A stretch of DNA of 64,000 nucleotides from Rhizoclosmatium globosum (GCA_002104985.1 MCGO01000034.1:124001-188000); one strand, 5' to 3'. Shown: positions 1 through 11,964, counted from the first letter of the stretch. Notes: generated from the sequence alone by a model not told the origin. Numbers and translations: made by a program.

Positions 1-2254
1 TCATTGAAACTTGGGGATCCAGTCATACTAACTTTTCTTATGAGGGATGCTTCCCGAATGGGTGATACTTGAAGAGAATTACGAGAGCCTTGAAAGCATT
101 ATATATAAGCATATTAATCTGCATACAAACAATGCTTACCATTTTCGCTGTGACTAACGCTGTCAATGCTGCTAAGCCGCCCTCGGGGTCCCGTTCCAGT
201 CCCGCTCAAAATTGAATTGGACCGTTGTATATCCTTGAAAGTAACTCGACTAATACGAGAACTTGCACTTGATCGATTAGAACTTAAATCGGCAGCCACG
301 TTGTCGTTACTAAAGATTTGTTGTTTTGACATGGACGGAAGTCGAGAAATTGGAGTAATCACAGCAGGAACAGTCACTTGAACCGTAAAAGTAATGCAAT
401 TCACGCCTTTACTCAGCTTTGTGGCATTTATATCCCCCTTCATAAGCCCCACAAGCTTTTTTGCAGTTGCCAGACCAAGTCCAGACTCGATCACATTCGC
501 ACAGCGCATCATATTATACGGAACAAATAGCGTGTCAATAGGAAATGATATTCCAATTCCACCGAATGTAACTGATGTTTCGATTTCATGTATTTTGTCC
601 ACACGTGAGAGGGAAGAATGGGAGACCTGTTTTCCTGAGCTTCGCAGCACCACTTTCCCATCTCGAGCAGAATACTAAGTTCAATGAGTTAAGGTGCAAG
701 AAAAAATTCACTGTTACATACCTTGCAGGCAGCGATAAAAATGCTAGAAATCGCTTGCTCAAATCGACTCGAATCCACCAAAGCAACAGCCGGAATATTG
801 TTGATTTGATGTTCGAATGTGATACCACAAAACATTTCTCGAACAGAGCTCATTGTCGAATAAATAACGCTTTGGATACTGGTTTGTGTTGGTTTAAGAA
901 TGAGGTTACCCTTTTCTAAATTAAAATAGCTCGTGATATCTTCAGTGAGGGATAACATGATCCCAAGATTTTGCGAAATTCCAATTTTGAAATCAGAAGG
1001 CAATAACTTCATACAATCGTGATCGCCATCCCAAAGAGTTGCCACAGAGACTAAAGGTTCACGAAACTGTTCAGCTAAATAGGGTATATAGGATTCTTTA
1101 AGTATCAGCTGCTCTTTTGCTGAAAGCGCCTCTTTCTTTAGGCTTTCCATCTCCAAAGCCATGGTTTTGAGTTTCTTATTTGCATTTGCAATCGTCTTTC
1201 CATGCCTCATATCTTTCCGGGCGACTAGGTGTATCACAGCCAATCCAACAATTTGTGCAATCGAATGAATATGGAGGATTGGGAGATGTCCTTGATAGAA
1301 GTTTGGAGTGATTGAATCCAATGCACTAGATTGCCATATAAAACCAAATCCAAGATTTGAAAGGAGCCCAGAGAGAGACGCGATAGAAACTCCAAACACT
1401 CCACCAAAGTATCCTGATCCAAGGATAAGTGGGAAATACGTATATACGCTGAGAAACGAAGATCCGTCAGGAATCAGTGACCGCAGCACCAAAGGAATAC
1501 AAATAGCAAATCCGGATGCAATCACGGGAGAAATGACATTGACAATTAGCTTTCTGTCAGATAAGCAACTTTTGAATTTCAACAGATGAGACTTGGTCAT
1601 TTGGGACACCATCGGAACCATAATTAAAAGACCAGGAAATCCAGCGGACCAGTCAAGTAAAACACGTTGTCCCAGAGATAAACCGGTGGCATCGTTCCCG
1701 AGACTGATCACCAGAGAACGACACACAGCAAACACACCAACTGTGAGCGCAGCAGCAGCAATAAACTTGACCACTTCCAGCGAATGAGACGAGTCTTTGT
1801 GCATCACCGTTGAAGCAAAGAGCACGACAGCCAACATAATCGATTCCAACGCGTGAATCACAGAAAGCGCAATAATTGTTGTCATTGGCAGCGGATTACT
1901 CGCTCCTTTTGTAAGCTCGAGAAGCCCCGCAAAAACAGCTCCGATAAACCCAAGAGAGACTAAAGGCCTCAGGCGGATGTCAGTTACGAGGCAACCCGCA
2001 GCGTGCACTCCGTTTGCTGTCCAAACCAGAGGTATCGACTGCTTGCTGAGTACTACTGAAACACGAACAAGGCCATATCCAACGCCCAACAAAAGAACTA
2101 AACGAATAAGCTCAAAGGGGTAATCTGGACGAGCCGGCGGGCTTTTCGTCTTGCTTTTGCGGTTCTTTGATTTTAAATCGACACTGTCATTTGAGATGGA
2201 AAACAACGTGGTCTCTTGCTGAACTGTAGACGACCGTATCTCGGATTTACGCAT
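1..2254 (-). CDS. MASE1-domain histidine kinase-like protein (degenerate), 3' end off window
   Basis: Predicted exons: 2254-722, 674-140 and 67-1, continuing past the left edge; introns 721-675 (47 nt) and 139-68 (72 nt, less certain). The N-terminal ~330 residues carry about eight hydrophobic segments with the MASE1 signature WTANGVHAAG, a membrane sensor domain of signalling proteins. A coiled-coil linker and a DHp-like helix follow. Where kinases have the H-box SHELRTPL this protein reads AEQFREPL, so the phospho-accepting His is Glu. The ATP lid reads FGGIGI instead of DTGxG, so the G1 Asp is lost, while the G2 box GLGLATAKK is kept. A Ser-rich tail follows; a receiver domain as in the neighbouring paralogue may lie beyond the edge. 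Catalytically dead by inference; it may act as a membrane scaffold or ligand sensor. Confidence 0.8.
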
Positions 2255-2377
2255 TTTATGGATTCAGTTTCAAATAGTGGGTTGTAAATCATTCCATCTT
2301 TGGCAATTTAATGAAACGCCAAATATAGAAGAAAGAGGGAGGGGGGAAATATAGGAGAAGAAAGAAAGTGAACCATT
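2255..2377. promoter_or_regulatory. Shared divergent promoter of the two MASE1 genes
   Basis: Only 123 bp separate the start codons of the two divergently read MASE1 paralogues. The part nearest the plus-strand gene (about 2329-2372) is an almost pure purine tract. Co-regulation is inferred from the spacing; no specific operator was recognised. Confidence 0.4.
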
Positions 2378-5300
2378 ATGCGTAAATTATTTATGATATT
2401 AGTTAAGTTTGCATCAAAGAATCACATAAGAGATTTACGCTTCAAAATGCCACAATCCTCATTACCGCGCAAGCAGAATACTCGCTTTGATACGTTTTCA
2501 ACCGAAACTTTGACATCTATACGCTCCAAAGTTCCAGGACACGGAATCGGGAAACGACCGAGCGTTGGCGAAGTGGATTACACATTCCAAGCCACACGCG
2601 CACTTTGTTTATTTGCGCTCGCTTTCGGAATGGTCCGAATATCTATGGCTTTGAGTGTTTCGGGTATTCCCATGATATGGACTGCCAATGGTGTGCATAT
2701 AGCTGCGATTCTTGTGTCAGATATCAAGATTGCACCATTTGTGTCACTGGGATTCATTGCTATAGTATTTGCTGGTCTTTTAGATTACTCTCAAGTCGGT
2801 TCCAATGAGGGAAGCATGGTTACAGCTATTGAGATTTCGCTAATACACGCGTTGGAATCAATAATGCTCGCAGTCGTACTCTTCGCAGCAACTATTATGA
2901 AAAAGAATCTCTCGGAATCAAGAGCTTTATTTTCGTTCATTTTTTCGAGTGCTTTGGTTCAGCTTGTCTTTTCAATTTGTCGAAGCCTTCTCTTCACTTT
3001 GAGTGGAGGTGCCCCAAACCAATTCAATCTAGGACAGAGAGTATTATTTGATTGGTCTGCTGGATTCCCTGGCTTGATTATCATCGTGCCTATGTTCTCA
3101 CATCTTGGAAAGAGTGAACTGGAAACTTTACGAACTCTCATAAATGATCGTAACCGTTCCATTTGTGTTATTGTACCAATCATAGGAAGTTGTGCTTCTA
3201 TACTTCTTGCATGGGGGCTACAGGTTTTAATTGGAGACTCTGCTCCATTTCTTTTCGCGTACATCAGTTTTTTCTTGGTCTATATTTCTGGATACTATGG
3301 CGGCACGTTTGGGCTATGTTTTACAAGTGCCTGTAGCCTCACTGCAAACTTGGGATTTAATTTTATTTGGCAAAAGTCCCAAATCACGGCAGTTGCAACC
3401 ATCAATCAAGGACATCTCCCTATCCTTCACATCCACTCAATCCTTCAAATAACAGGCCTCATATTTGCATTCTTGGTTCTGAAGAAAGACAAAAAGTATG
3501 CCAAGGCGCTCAAAAAGTTTGAGACGAAAACGAAAGGCCTTATGTCCGAATTGGAACAGCACCGTAACGATGCAGGTGCTACAAAAAAGAATTTAAATAC
3601 TAAGGATGCGTACATTCCTTATCTTTGCGAACAGTTTCATGGGCCTCTGCTCAACATTATGACAGTTTGGGAAACAGAACAGGAACAGCTCTCGTCAGTT
3701 TCACCTGAGTTTAAAAATTCTATGCAAGCTTCTTTTGGAGTTATGTTGTCACTTGTCGATGATGTATTGAGTTACTCGCAACTGGAGAAGGGGCTGTTTC
3801 AACTGAGGCCCACTCAAACAGACCTCCGACAAGTCATACATTCCACTTTGAGCATTGTCAGTGATATGTTTCGTCAGAACAGTATCGCATTTGAGCATCA
3901 GTTAAACAACGTCCCCTCTCTCGTTGTTATAGATCCACTACGCTTTGAGCAAGTACTGCTTAATGTACTAGTAACGGCGGGACAGGTAATCCTTCAAAAT
4001 TGAATAATCAATTCTGACAGAATTGGGCAGTATACACGACAGGGAGATAGAATGGTGCTCAAAATCACCGGCTCGCGATCTACGAGCGATAATCTTGTTC
4101 AATTAGAAACACTAGTATTATTCGGAGGTCAAGGAATCTTCCCGCCGCTGGACATGCTTTTCACACCATACAATATGATCCGCAAAGAATACGCCGCCGA
4201 CTCTGGACTTGCAATGGCATCAGCAAAAAAAATAATTGAATTGATGGGAGGCTCAATGAATTCATCTCGACTTCAATCAGGCATGAGCCAGATAACATTC
4301 ACTGTGTCCGTCCAAGTAGCCAATAACTTGTCCATGGGACGAAACAATATTTCACTGAACCGACCTCCCACAATGAGTAGCACAAGAGAATCCAAAAATA
4401 GCCGCACTAACAGAACGGAATCTAACTCAGATGATTCAATTGAATCCAAAAGGAGCGATCTCTACAAGAGTGTGACGTCACTGATGCACAAAGCCGGATC
4501 TAAGCAGCAAAACCAACCAGGATTCTCGCGAGCGTCAAGTCAAGACAAAATGGATCCGATTGGAATCACATCACCATCACCAATAACTGTGGCTGTTGGA
4601 GCGGCCGCATGGAGCAAGAAGGGAAGACAAGCAAGTTTTGGAACCCATTCTCCTGCATCGTCTTTGAGGTCCATAGACTCAATTATTAAAGCGGAAGGTC
4701 TCCGCACCAGCAAGACAAAGGCCTCTGAAATATCAAAATCCACCGTATCTGTAGCGCAAATACAACCCGTCGTTGGAAACATGTTGGTCGTTGATGATTC
4801 AAGCATTTTTAGACAGTTGCTGAAGAAAACCCTTTCCATGATTGACAAGACAGCAAACATTCATGAAGCAAGTAACGGTGCTGAAGCGATATCAATATGC
4901 CAAAGAACGCCAATGGACATCATATTTATGGACTTGGAGATGCCTAAAATGAACGGAGATGTGAGTGATAAGCCATTTAAGGAGAATGTTTAAAAATGTG
5001 AAACAGGAAGCAATTTCAAAACTACGTAATCGCGAAATTTTGTGCCCGATAATCGTCATATCGAGCCAATCCTTGAGCTCAGATGGTCTCCGCATCCTTA
5101 CTCAAACAGGAATGACACACTTTGTCCAGAAACCAATTTCAAAAGACCTTATGCAAGGAATTCTCAAACAATACTATATCCCACGTCGTACAAAAACGTT
5201 GAGAATGAACTCTCCAGATCGACCTGAACAGATTCTTGAAGACGTGTCCGTAATCATCAACCGAATCTCATCCACAACTTCAATAGCAAACACACCGCAA

Positions 5301-6289
5301 GGAATACTGTCTCCAGCACCCACTCTTGGCACTCATTTCCCAACATCCAGATTAAGCGTGATGAGCACACCAGAGGCCATGTTTCGTCAACCCCCTACCA
5401 GAAGACAAACCAGTGGAAGCGCTGCCGGCGGAAGCGACAAAGGAAGCTCACTAGATCGTCCTAGTCGCTCAATTACACCCGAAAACGCGAGTGGAAACAT
5501 TGGAGGCACAGTTGTTACATCCCGGGAACCAACAGAGAGACCTCTCTCGCAACCAATCTCCCACAGCTTTTATCCTGAAACCATAACAACCCTCCCTCTT
5601 TTCCGGTCTCAAGCAAGTGCACACGGGATGCAACGGGGACCATTTGAAACGGGAACACTTCCGAACCCAACTGAAAAGTATGCGGCGCTTGTTGTTGACG
5701 ATTCGCTTGTCAATAAGGCGATCCTCGTTCGCATGCTTGAAAAGTTTGGGAAGTTTAACGAGATTTTGGAAGTTAGTAGTGGTGCGGAGGCTGTTAAAAT
5801 GTGTCAGACACGGAAAGTCTCCATTGTGTTTATGGATTTGGAGATGCCTGGAATGAATGGGTAAGTTGTTTCGGTATTTTCAAACTGAAGGTGATGCTGA
5901 TGTTGTAATTTCATTGCAGGGAGGAAGCTGCGGCTCGTATTCGCGCTGCTGGAAACACGATGCCTATCGTGGCAGTGACAGGGAACACAATTAGGGGTGA
6001 CGATGCAGGTCCATTACGACATGTGGGAATCGTTGAAATTGTCAAGAAACCTGTGGAAATGGCCAAAATCTTTGAACTTTGTAAATCATTGATTCAATTC
6101 AAGAACGTGGATAACTCAGCTAATCTTACGGTGACAACGTCAAGTAGTGGACCAAACTCAACAATGCGATTGAATCATGGAGCGTCCGGTTTAATGGTGA
6201 ATCATGCACCAGGGTACGGGACTATGAAGCGTATGGCAAATGCAAGTACCAGTGTTATGGCCGAGAGGGATTCGCGCGGTGGGCAGTGA
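2378..6289 (+). CDS. MASE1-domain hybrid histidine kinase-like protein with two receiver domains
   Basis: Exons 2378-3985, 4031-4960, 5007-5860 and 5920-6289; introns of 45, 46 and 59 nt, all GT-AG with matching phase. Domains in order: ~8-pass MASE1 region (IWTANGVHIA), coiled coil, DHp-like segment, ATPase-like domain, Ser-rich linker, receiver 1 (~residues 770-900), linker, receiver 2. The H-box position reads CEQFHGPL with Glu for His, the G1 box reads FGGQGI without Asp, and the G2 box is weakened (GLAMASAKK). Both receivers keep the acidic pair (VVDDS), the phospho-Asp (FMDLEMP) and the switch Lys (QKPI, KKPV). It probably cannot phosphorylate itself but could be charged by another kinase or a phosphotransfer protein. 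Divergent partner of the degenerate paralogue upstream. An internal Met at ~2448 is an alternative start. Confidence 0.87.
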
Positions 6290-6407
6290 TAGATTTGTTC
6301 AAATATAGAATAGATATTTTGTTTATCATGACTTGGTTCAGGGTATTTTAACTGTCTTTTATTTACTTGATGAATGAATGTGAAGAACGGCATCAAAGAA
6401 TGGTCAT

Positions 6408-7592
6408 TCAAGCGATACAGACAACCTTGTAGTTCCTGGAAGACAACTCTTTGCCTCCCCAACCAAAGTTGATACCGTTGGTGTTGGCTGGTCCACACTT
6501 TCCGACCTGGCAAGTACCTAGAATAAAGTTGTGTCAGCAAAACCCTTCAAAATCCAAGAAATAAAGCGAAAACACATACCTTCGTGCTCAACAATAGCAA
6601 CATAGAGTCTCTCGCCGTTAGACTCGTGTCCTCCGTCCAAAGGCTGGTTTGGCAAACCCTGGAGATTCAAGGCACCGTTCTGTGGAATGACAGTAACAGT
6701 TTGTGGGTTTCCACAGAGGACATCGTAGGTAGAGCGGATAGTCTCTTCCTTTCCGTTGTAGGAAATGTAGACGTGACCGTGAGCAGTGGCCTTTCCAATG
6801 TGGTAACCGCCCCAAAGGGAGCACGGGCAGCATCTGAAAGTATAATCGTTAGTTTGTTATGATAATAATACCAGAAAACACGTACACAATGGTCCGTTGT
6901 CGGAGTCACGACCAAGGATGATGGCATCCTGTGGGATTGGACCGCCTGGAGAAACGGTGCGCCAGAGGAGAGGACCACGAGGAGACTGGTATACAGTGAA
7001 AGCAGGCTGGCCAGCATTAGCAGTGTCTAGAATAATATAAGGAATTAGTTTCAAGGGAGTGACCATTATTAATGAAATGATGCTTTACATCGCTGGTGCT
7101 GTTTCCACTGGTGAATTCCGATTGCGGCAACTCCGGCAAGAGCACCAGCTCCAAGGACACCTTCAGCAATCTAAAGCGGGAGTTCAAATGCAAGATGAGT
7201 CACGCGATACAACAACCAAGCAGCAAAGTAGAAAGTGAAACCCCAACCAAAAACGAACCTTGACTCCAGTTGAGTTCCAGAAACCTCCATCTTGTTGCTG
7301 CTCTTGCTGGTACTGTTGTGGTGGTGGCTGGGAGTAGGTCTGGGGCGGGGTCTCTGGCGGAGTGTACTGGGCCTGTGGCTGAGTGTAGCCTGAGTTGACG
7401 TTGAGCACGGTTCCTGTTGCGTCAGTGGTAGTTTTAATAGTTAGTTGGCATGATCGCGTAACTCACCAATCTGGAGATCGTAAACGTGGTCAACAAGGCC
7501 TGGGTTCTGGGCCTGGAGCTCCTCCAAGGTATGTTGTGGCGCTTGGCAATCTCGTACTGAGTGTCGCCTGGCTGGACTGTGTATTGGGTCAT
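6408..7592 (-). CDS. LysM domain protein with C-terminal DM9 (DUF3421) repeats
   Basis: Exons 7592-7467, 7413-7259, 7170-7089, 7026-6888, 6833-6580 and 6517-6408, each joined by GT-AG introns with consistent phase. The N-terminus (YTVQPGDTQYEIAKRHNI) is a LysM carbohydrate-binding module. A Gln/Pro-rich linker and a Gly/Ala-rich hydrophobic segment follow. The C-terminal half has DM9-type motifs such as HVYISYNGKEE, CGNPQTV and FGWGGKELSSRNYKVVC. LysM binds GlcNAc polymers; DM9 domains are mannose-binding in some animals, so a glycan-recognition role is inferred. There is no clear signal peptide. One base is missing near 7531 inside the LysM domain: the frame needed by the next exon and by the family requires +1, probably a sequencing deletion. 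Confidence 0.75.
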
Positions 7593-7803
7593 TGGATTGG
7601 TTGGTTTTTGGTTGAGTTTTGATGAAGGGAAAATGGGAGACAGTGCTTTTTGTGTCTGCCAGAAAAGGTTCAATGCTCCACTCGTTTGGTGGCTGTCGGA
7701 AATGAACTGAGACACAACCATTTTTTTATTATTCAGGACGCGAAAGAAAGAGAGTAATGGCATTGCAAACAACTCCAGCTCATTAAATGTACCAGAGAGT
7801 GGC

Positions 7804-9183
7804 TTAATAGCGCCTATCATCATAGCGACCATCTTTGTAAGAGTCCCTTCTGTCATCTCTGGAACGATCATCCACTCTTCTGCGATCATCTCGGGGTACG
7901 TCATCTCTGTATCCACCGCGTCCTCTTCCTGCTCCAATAGGGGAACGCGACCGAGATCGCCTGCCATCCAAGTCTCTTTCTCTATCTACCCGCGTTGGTC
8001 TCTAGGATCTCTATAGTCTCTAGAATCCCTAGAATCTCTGTAGTCCCGAGAATCCCTGTAGTCTCTGGAATCTCTTGACCCATATCCACACTTCCACGCT
8101 CACGGTCTCTTGAGTCATATCCTCTGTCACGGTCATAATACCGATCATCCCCGCGTCTTGACGGCGCAGAATCATCGCCATAGTCTAAATCATCTGAGGC
8201 GGACCTCTTCTCGGTGGTGGTAGAGGTGGGGGTGATCGCGACACAACACGGTCACGATTCGAAGCAGGTGGTGGAATGGGTGCGCAGAGGCACTCACAGA
8301 AGAGTTCCGCCGTATTTCTTCAATTTCACTTCCAAGTCTCTCATGACAGGAACTGGAATACGAGGAAGAATTGTTCCAAGCCATTTCTGTTCCACCAACA
8401 AGTCTCTGCAAACTTTTCCGATAGTCACCACTTTTGGACGAACACCTCCTTCAATTCGCACCTGTACTATTTTAGTTGTAACCTCGTAAAGGGTTGACAT
8501 TCAGGGCCCATACCTCTTCTTCATCTTCCAAGTAGTCCCCAAACCAATCCCATAGCTGAGAGGGTTCACAAACGTATCGAAGGTACAGGAATCCAATGGC
8601 CGAATGTGAGGAGAATCGGATTATCAATCATTCCTTCAATCTGCTTGACAGTCAAACGCAATGTCCATAGTTTAAACAGCAGACAAAAAGCAGTTGAAGC
8701 GTGTGTTTGTTTGAGGAAGGGTTCTTTGTGGTGAAGTTAGTTGAGTTTGTCTTGGTGAAGGAGACAAGGGAGAGAAAAGAAGGGTAAAAAAAGGAGAAAG
8801 TCCTTACTGCAGGCTGGCTTCGAAAGAAAGAGCGAGCCTGTGCGAAGAGTAAAAGAAGGTGAAACTAACCAAGTGAGGTAACTGCGCACACAATTAGTCT
8901 TGCTTAACCAACAAAGAGACCCACCGTTGTTGTAGATTTCATCAATTGCTTCATGGTACGTCTTCTTGTCATAGAGAGACTTGAAGTACGGCGATGAGAT
9001 GACTGCAGTAACAGTTGCGTTAGTTTACTTTGCTGTCCAGTTTGATTCCTCAAACTTAACTGTTTTGGTACAAGATTGCATTCAAGTTCATGGTCGTTTC
9101 ATTTCCAACAGTTTCTGGTCGTGGGAAAGTGCGTCAGAACTCAGTTGAAGGAGGAGATGGCTTCACTCACTGAGTTTGGACAT
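7804..9183 (-). CDS. PRPF38B: Pre-mRNA splicing factor, Prp38 family (PRPF38B-like) with RS tail
   Basis: Exons 9183-9171, 9114-9061, 9002-8925, 8881-8870 (12 nt), 8723-8514 and 8461-7804. The family reads cleanly across splices: ISSPYFKSLYDKKTYHEA, STAFCLLFKLWTLRLTVK, DSPHIRAIGFLYLRYV, DWFGDYLEDEEE, LPRIPVPVMRDLEVKLKK. Prp38 is a tri-snRNP protein needed to activate the spliceosome, in the nucleus. The C-terminus is a long Arg/Ser/Asp repeat tail. At least seven single-base deletions interrupt the frame (near 8618, 8600, 8309, 8280, 8195, 8088 and 7991); restoring one base at each gives an uninterrupted, family-like protein, so this is probably an intact gene in a poorly polished stretch. 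Stop taken at 7804. Confidence 0.82.
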
Positions 9184-9225
9184 TTTTAGACGATGGAGAA
9201 AAAAGAAGAAAGAAAAAGAGAACAA

Positions 9226-10028
9226 ATGGCTGCTGTTCAACTTGCTCCACCTCTGACACAAGCTTCAATTGACTGCAGAAAAGCGATCGTGGTTGGTGCG
9301 CCTGGATGCGGAAAGACAAGCCTCGTCAATCGGTTTGCTTTCATTCACATTTTACTTTGACAGCTCATGTGGAATATCACTCCGAACTACACAGGGCTGC
9401 GCTAAACTCCTTCTCGAAAATATATCAGCAGACATATGGTGCAGATCTTGTCGTGAAGAACTCAACAGATGGGTAAATCCAATAGTCTCAATGTCAAAAC
9501 CCACTGACGTTTGTTGACATACACAGCAAAAAGGGATCTCTCAAAATTTGGTGTACTGGAGGGCATGAACGATACCGCGCCTTGTTGGAGCAATTTTATC
9601 AAGGAATTCATGTGGCTATTCTCTGTTTTGACCTTCTGGTAAAGTATCCAAACTCGTGAAACATGAACTTTCAACAAAACATATATATATCTCTGACCTA
9701 TTACTGACTCATTTTCTATTGAACAGAATCAAGCTTCCTTCACTGAGCTTCCATTTTGGTATAATGAAATCAAACGAAACGCTCCAGACGCGTTTGTAAT
9801 CCTCGTTGGCCTTAAGGTAAGTCAAATATTGTTGAAACATATCGATTCAGTTAACGCGATCGAAACTTGCAGTCGGATGAAGCAGATTCTGTCGTGATCA
9901 AGCAACAAGATGCCATTCGACAAGCCTTGGACTGGAATATTGAGTTTCGTCAAGTTAGTGCCAAAGCTGGAACGGGAGTGAATGAACTGTTCGAATATGT
10001 GTTGGATTCTGTTCACAAGAAGCGTTGA
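9226..10028 (+). CDS. Rab-like small GTPase with atypical switch II
   Basis: Exons 9226-9332, 9395-9472, 9527-9638, 9727-9816 and 9873-10028; every junction keeps frame. The protein of ~180 residues has G1 GAPGCGKTS, a Rab/IFT27-like stretch QTYGADLVVK, G5 SAKAGTG and helix VNELFEYVLDSV. The G3 motif, normally WDTAGQE, reads WCTGGHE, so the Mg-contacting Asp and catalytic Gln are gone. The G4 motif NKxD reads LKSD. There is no C-terminal prenylation cysteine. It resembles divergent Rab-like GTPases of the cilium (IFT27 type), but the assignment to IFT27 is uncertain. The changed G3 suggests weak or absent GTP hydrolysis (inference). The start is only 42 bp from the divergent Prp38 start. Confidence 0.78.
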
Positions 10029-10259
10029 TGCTGTTGGATCAGTTGTTATGCGTTGAAATAACACCCCCGTTTTCTTTGTAATTGAAACATTGCCTAACTG
10101 CATTGATTGTTCAATTCGTTCTTTCAACACCGTTTCATCAGCACTCAATCAGTGGACCTTGGAATAATTCAATCCGTTTTTTTCACAAGGAAAGAGTCAA
10201 GATTTATTCTAAGAGGTGAGGGAAATAGAAAAATAGTGGGAGGGGATAGTCTGAGGGTT

Positions 10260-11755
10260 TTACAACAACAAACCCATAGAGAAAACCAAGAGTCCTCCAA
10301 CCAAAGAGTTCTTCAAAGCACTTCCAGCGTAAACTTTAACTGGAGATTGTGCGGTAGTCTTGACACCGTACCCAGCATTCGCAACAGTTGTTTGTTCACC
10401 ATATTTAATAACAGAAGGTTGAGCGGCATAGGTATTCTGAGTGACCAAATTGGTAAAAGTACCAGTCACGATCGCAGAGGTACTAGCAACTGTAGCAGTT
10501 GAAGCATCATCCGGATTTCCTTCCGGGATTTCGATAATAACAACATTCAGAGAAACGCCTGCAGAAGCATCGTCCCGTCTACCCGAGCCCGTGAGTTTCC
10601 CATTAAACTGAATTGCAGAGATCGTATCGGTGTCCAACATGGCAATCACGCTCAAGATTCCATCGTCAGTTACATCGAACACGTACCAAACATCGGAATA
10701 GTTTGCTGGGAACTCAAATACTACGGAGAAGCTGTCTTCGGCGGTGATTGTGGCAGTCACGTTGGATGAAGTGAAATTAATTGGGTCTGAGAAATTGCTG
10801 ACTGTGTATCCAGTTGGACTGAACACCAATCCAACGAGATTTGATTCATTTGAGCCGTCATCAGTATCTCTCCTCTTGAAAAGCTTCTTCAAAAATGTAA
10901 ATGGGTTCTTTGGTTTGACGTTGGCGGTAAGGGATGTCAGTTTCGCCTTATTGACCAAGGCCTTCTTGGTGAGTTTCATTTTGTTCAAGAATGGTGACAA
11001 TCCTCCGACATATGGTTGCAACACTCTAGGTTTTGGAACAGGCAACTTGGCGGCAATTTGGCGGATACGCAATTGCATTGGAGATAGAGGTCGGATTGAT
11101 GGAGTTAATCTTGTAGTGGTTTTCGCTGCTGTTGAAGTTTGCTTCACGGAAACGGAGGTTACGGTAGTCAAAGGAACAGACGACACTGAAGCTGTTGCAG
11201 GTTCGGACGTTGTCGAGACGATAGCAGTGGTAGAAGATGCTAAAGTAGAGAAAGCGGTGCTCGAGACTTGTGTTGAAGCAATTAAAGTAGACGCGCTAGT
11301 TGTTACGATTGAAGTTTGGATGCTGGAAGTCACCAACGAAGTTGCGAAACTAGTACTTGATGGCTAAAAAATCGGTTTTAATTGTCATGTCCAAAACAAT
11401 ATCAAACTTACTGCCAGAGTAGTTGTTGGTTCAGGTGAGTAAAACCCAACAGGCCGAACAGCAACTAAAGTCCAATCGTCTCCAATTAGCACGGTTGATC
11501 CCAAAGCAGACTTGAGATCACACGACGTGGCTTTTCCTGGAGAATGCATAAACACACCGGCTACACAGCTGGTTTTCGCAGTGCAGCGCGAAGCACACTC
11601 TTCCACTGAAGCAGCTGGCACTGACACGATAGTGTTACCATCATAGTTAAGTTTCTCCACCTTAGAACCGGGTTGTACATATGTCGCATATTCGGTCGTA
11701 AGAACACCCTGTCCAGCATTTAACGGGAAAGCTGGGAATAACCAGCAATATAGCG
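10260..11755 (-). pseudogene. PAN/apple-domain surface protein, 3' portion (gene split by LTR element)
   Basis: This is the downstream part of a gene whose 5' part lies at 16815-17595. Exons are 11755-11412 and 11363-10260, with a 48-nt intron. It encodes the end of one PAN-like module (CWLFPAF), a complete module (EECASRC, SCVAGVF, TSCDLKS), a long Ser/Thr-rich stalk, a beta-rich region and a hydrophobic C-terminus ending GLLVFSMGLLL, typical of a GPI-anchor signal. A cell-wall or surface adhesin role is inferred. The retrotransposon separates it from its promoter and signal peptide. Apart from the insertion one base also seems missing near 16823; without it the two halves would join in frame. 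Confidence 0.78.
11751..11755. repeat. Target-site duplication, left copy (tagcg)
   Basis: The five bases tagcg precede the left LTR and recur directly after the right LTR at 16815-16819. This is the expected footprint of LTR-retrotransposon integration and marks the exact insertion point in the PAN-domain gene. Confidence 0.9.
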
Positions 11756-11964
11756 TGATGTGTCTACGCGGCGTCGGCGGCGTAGCGTCAGGTGGGCAAG
11801 CGAGTCCTTTGGAACCTTGCGTTTATTGGAGATCTAATGATGTACACATGACATATGCAATATAAATAAATAACAAAGATATAGACACTGAATAATAATA
11901 AGCCCACGGCGGCGGAGGACCGCGGCCGGCGGTAGCGGACTAGGGTTAGGCTCCAGACACAACA
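11756..11964 (-). repeat. LTR (3' LTR relative to element transcription)
   Basis: This 209-bp repeat matches 16606-16814 with no mismatch seen by eye. In element orientation it starts TGTTGTG and ends ACATCA. It contains an AT-rich middle and GC-rich ends. Confidence 0.95.

Noticed and set aside
10744..11367. Plus-strand open frame of 207 codons opposite the PAN-protein stalk
   Set aside because: It mirrors the Ser/Thr-rich stalk on the other strand; the biased composition of that stalk keeps the antisense frame open.
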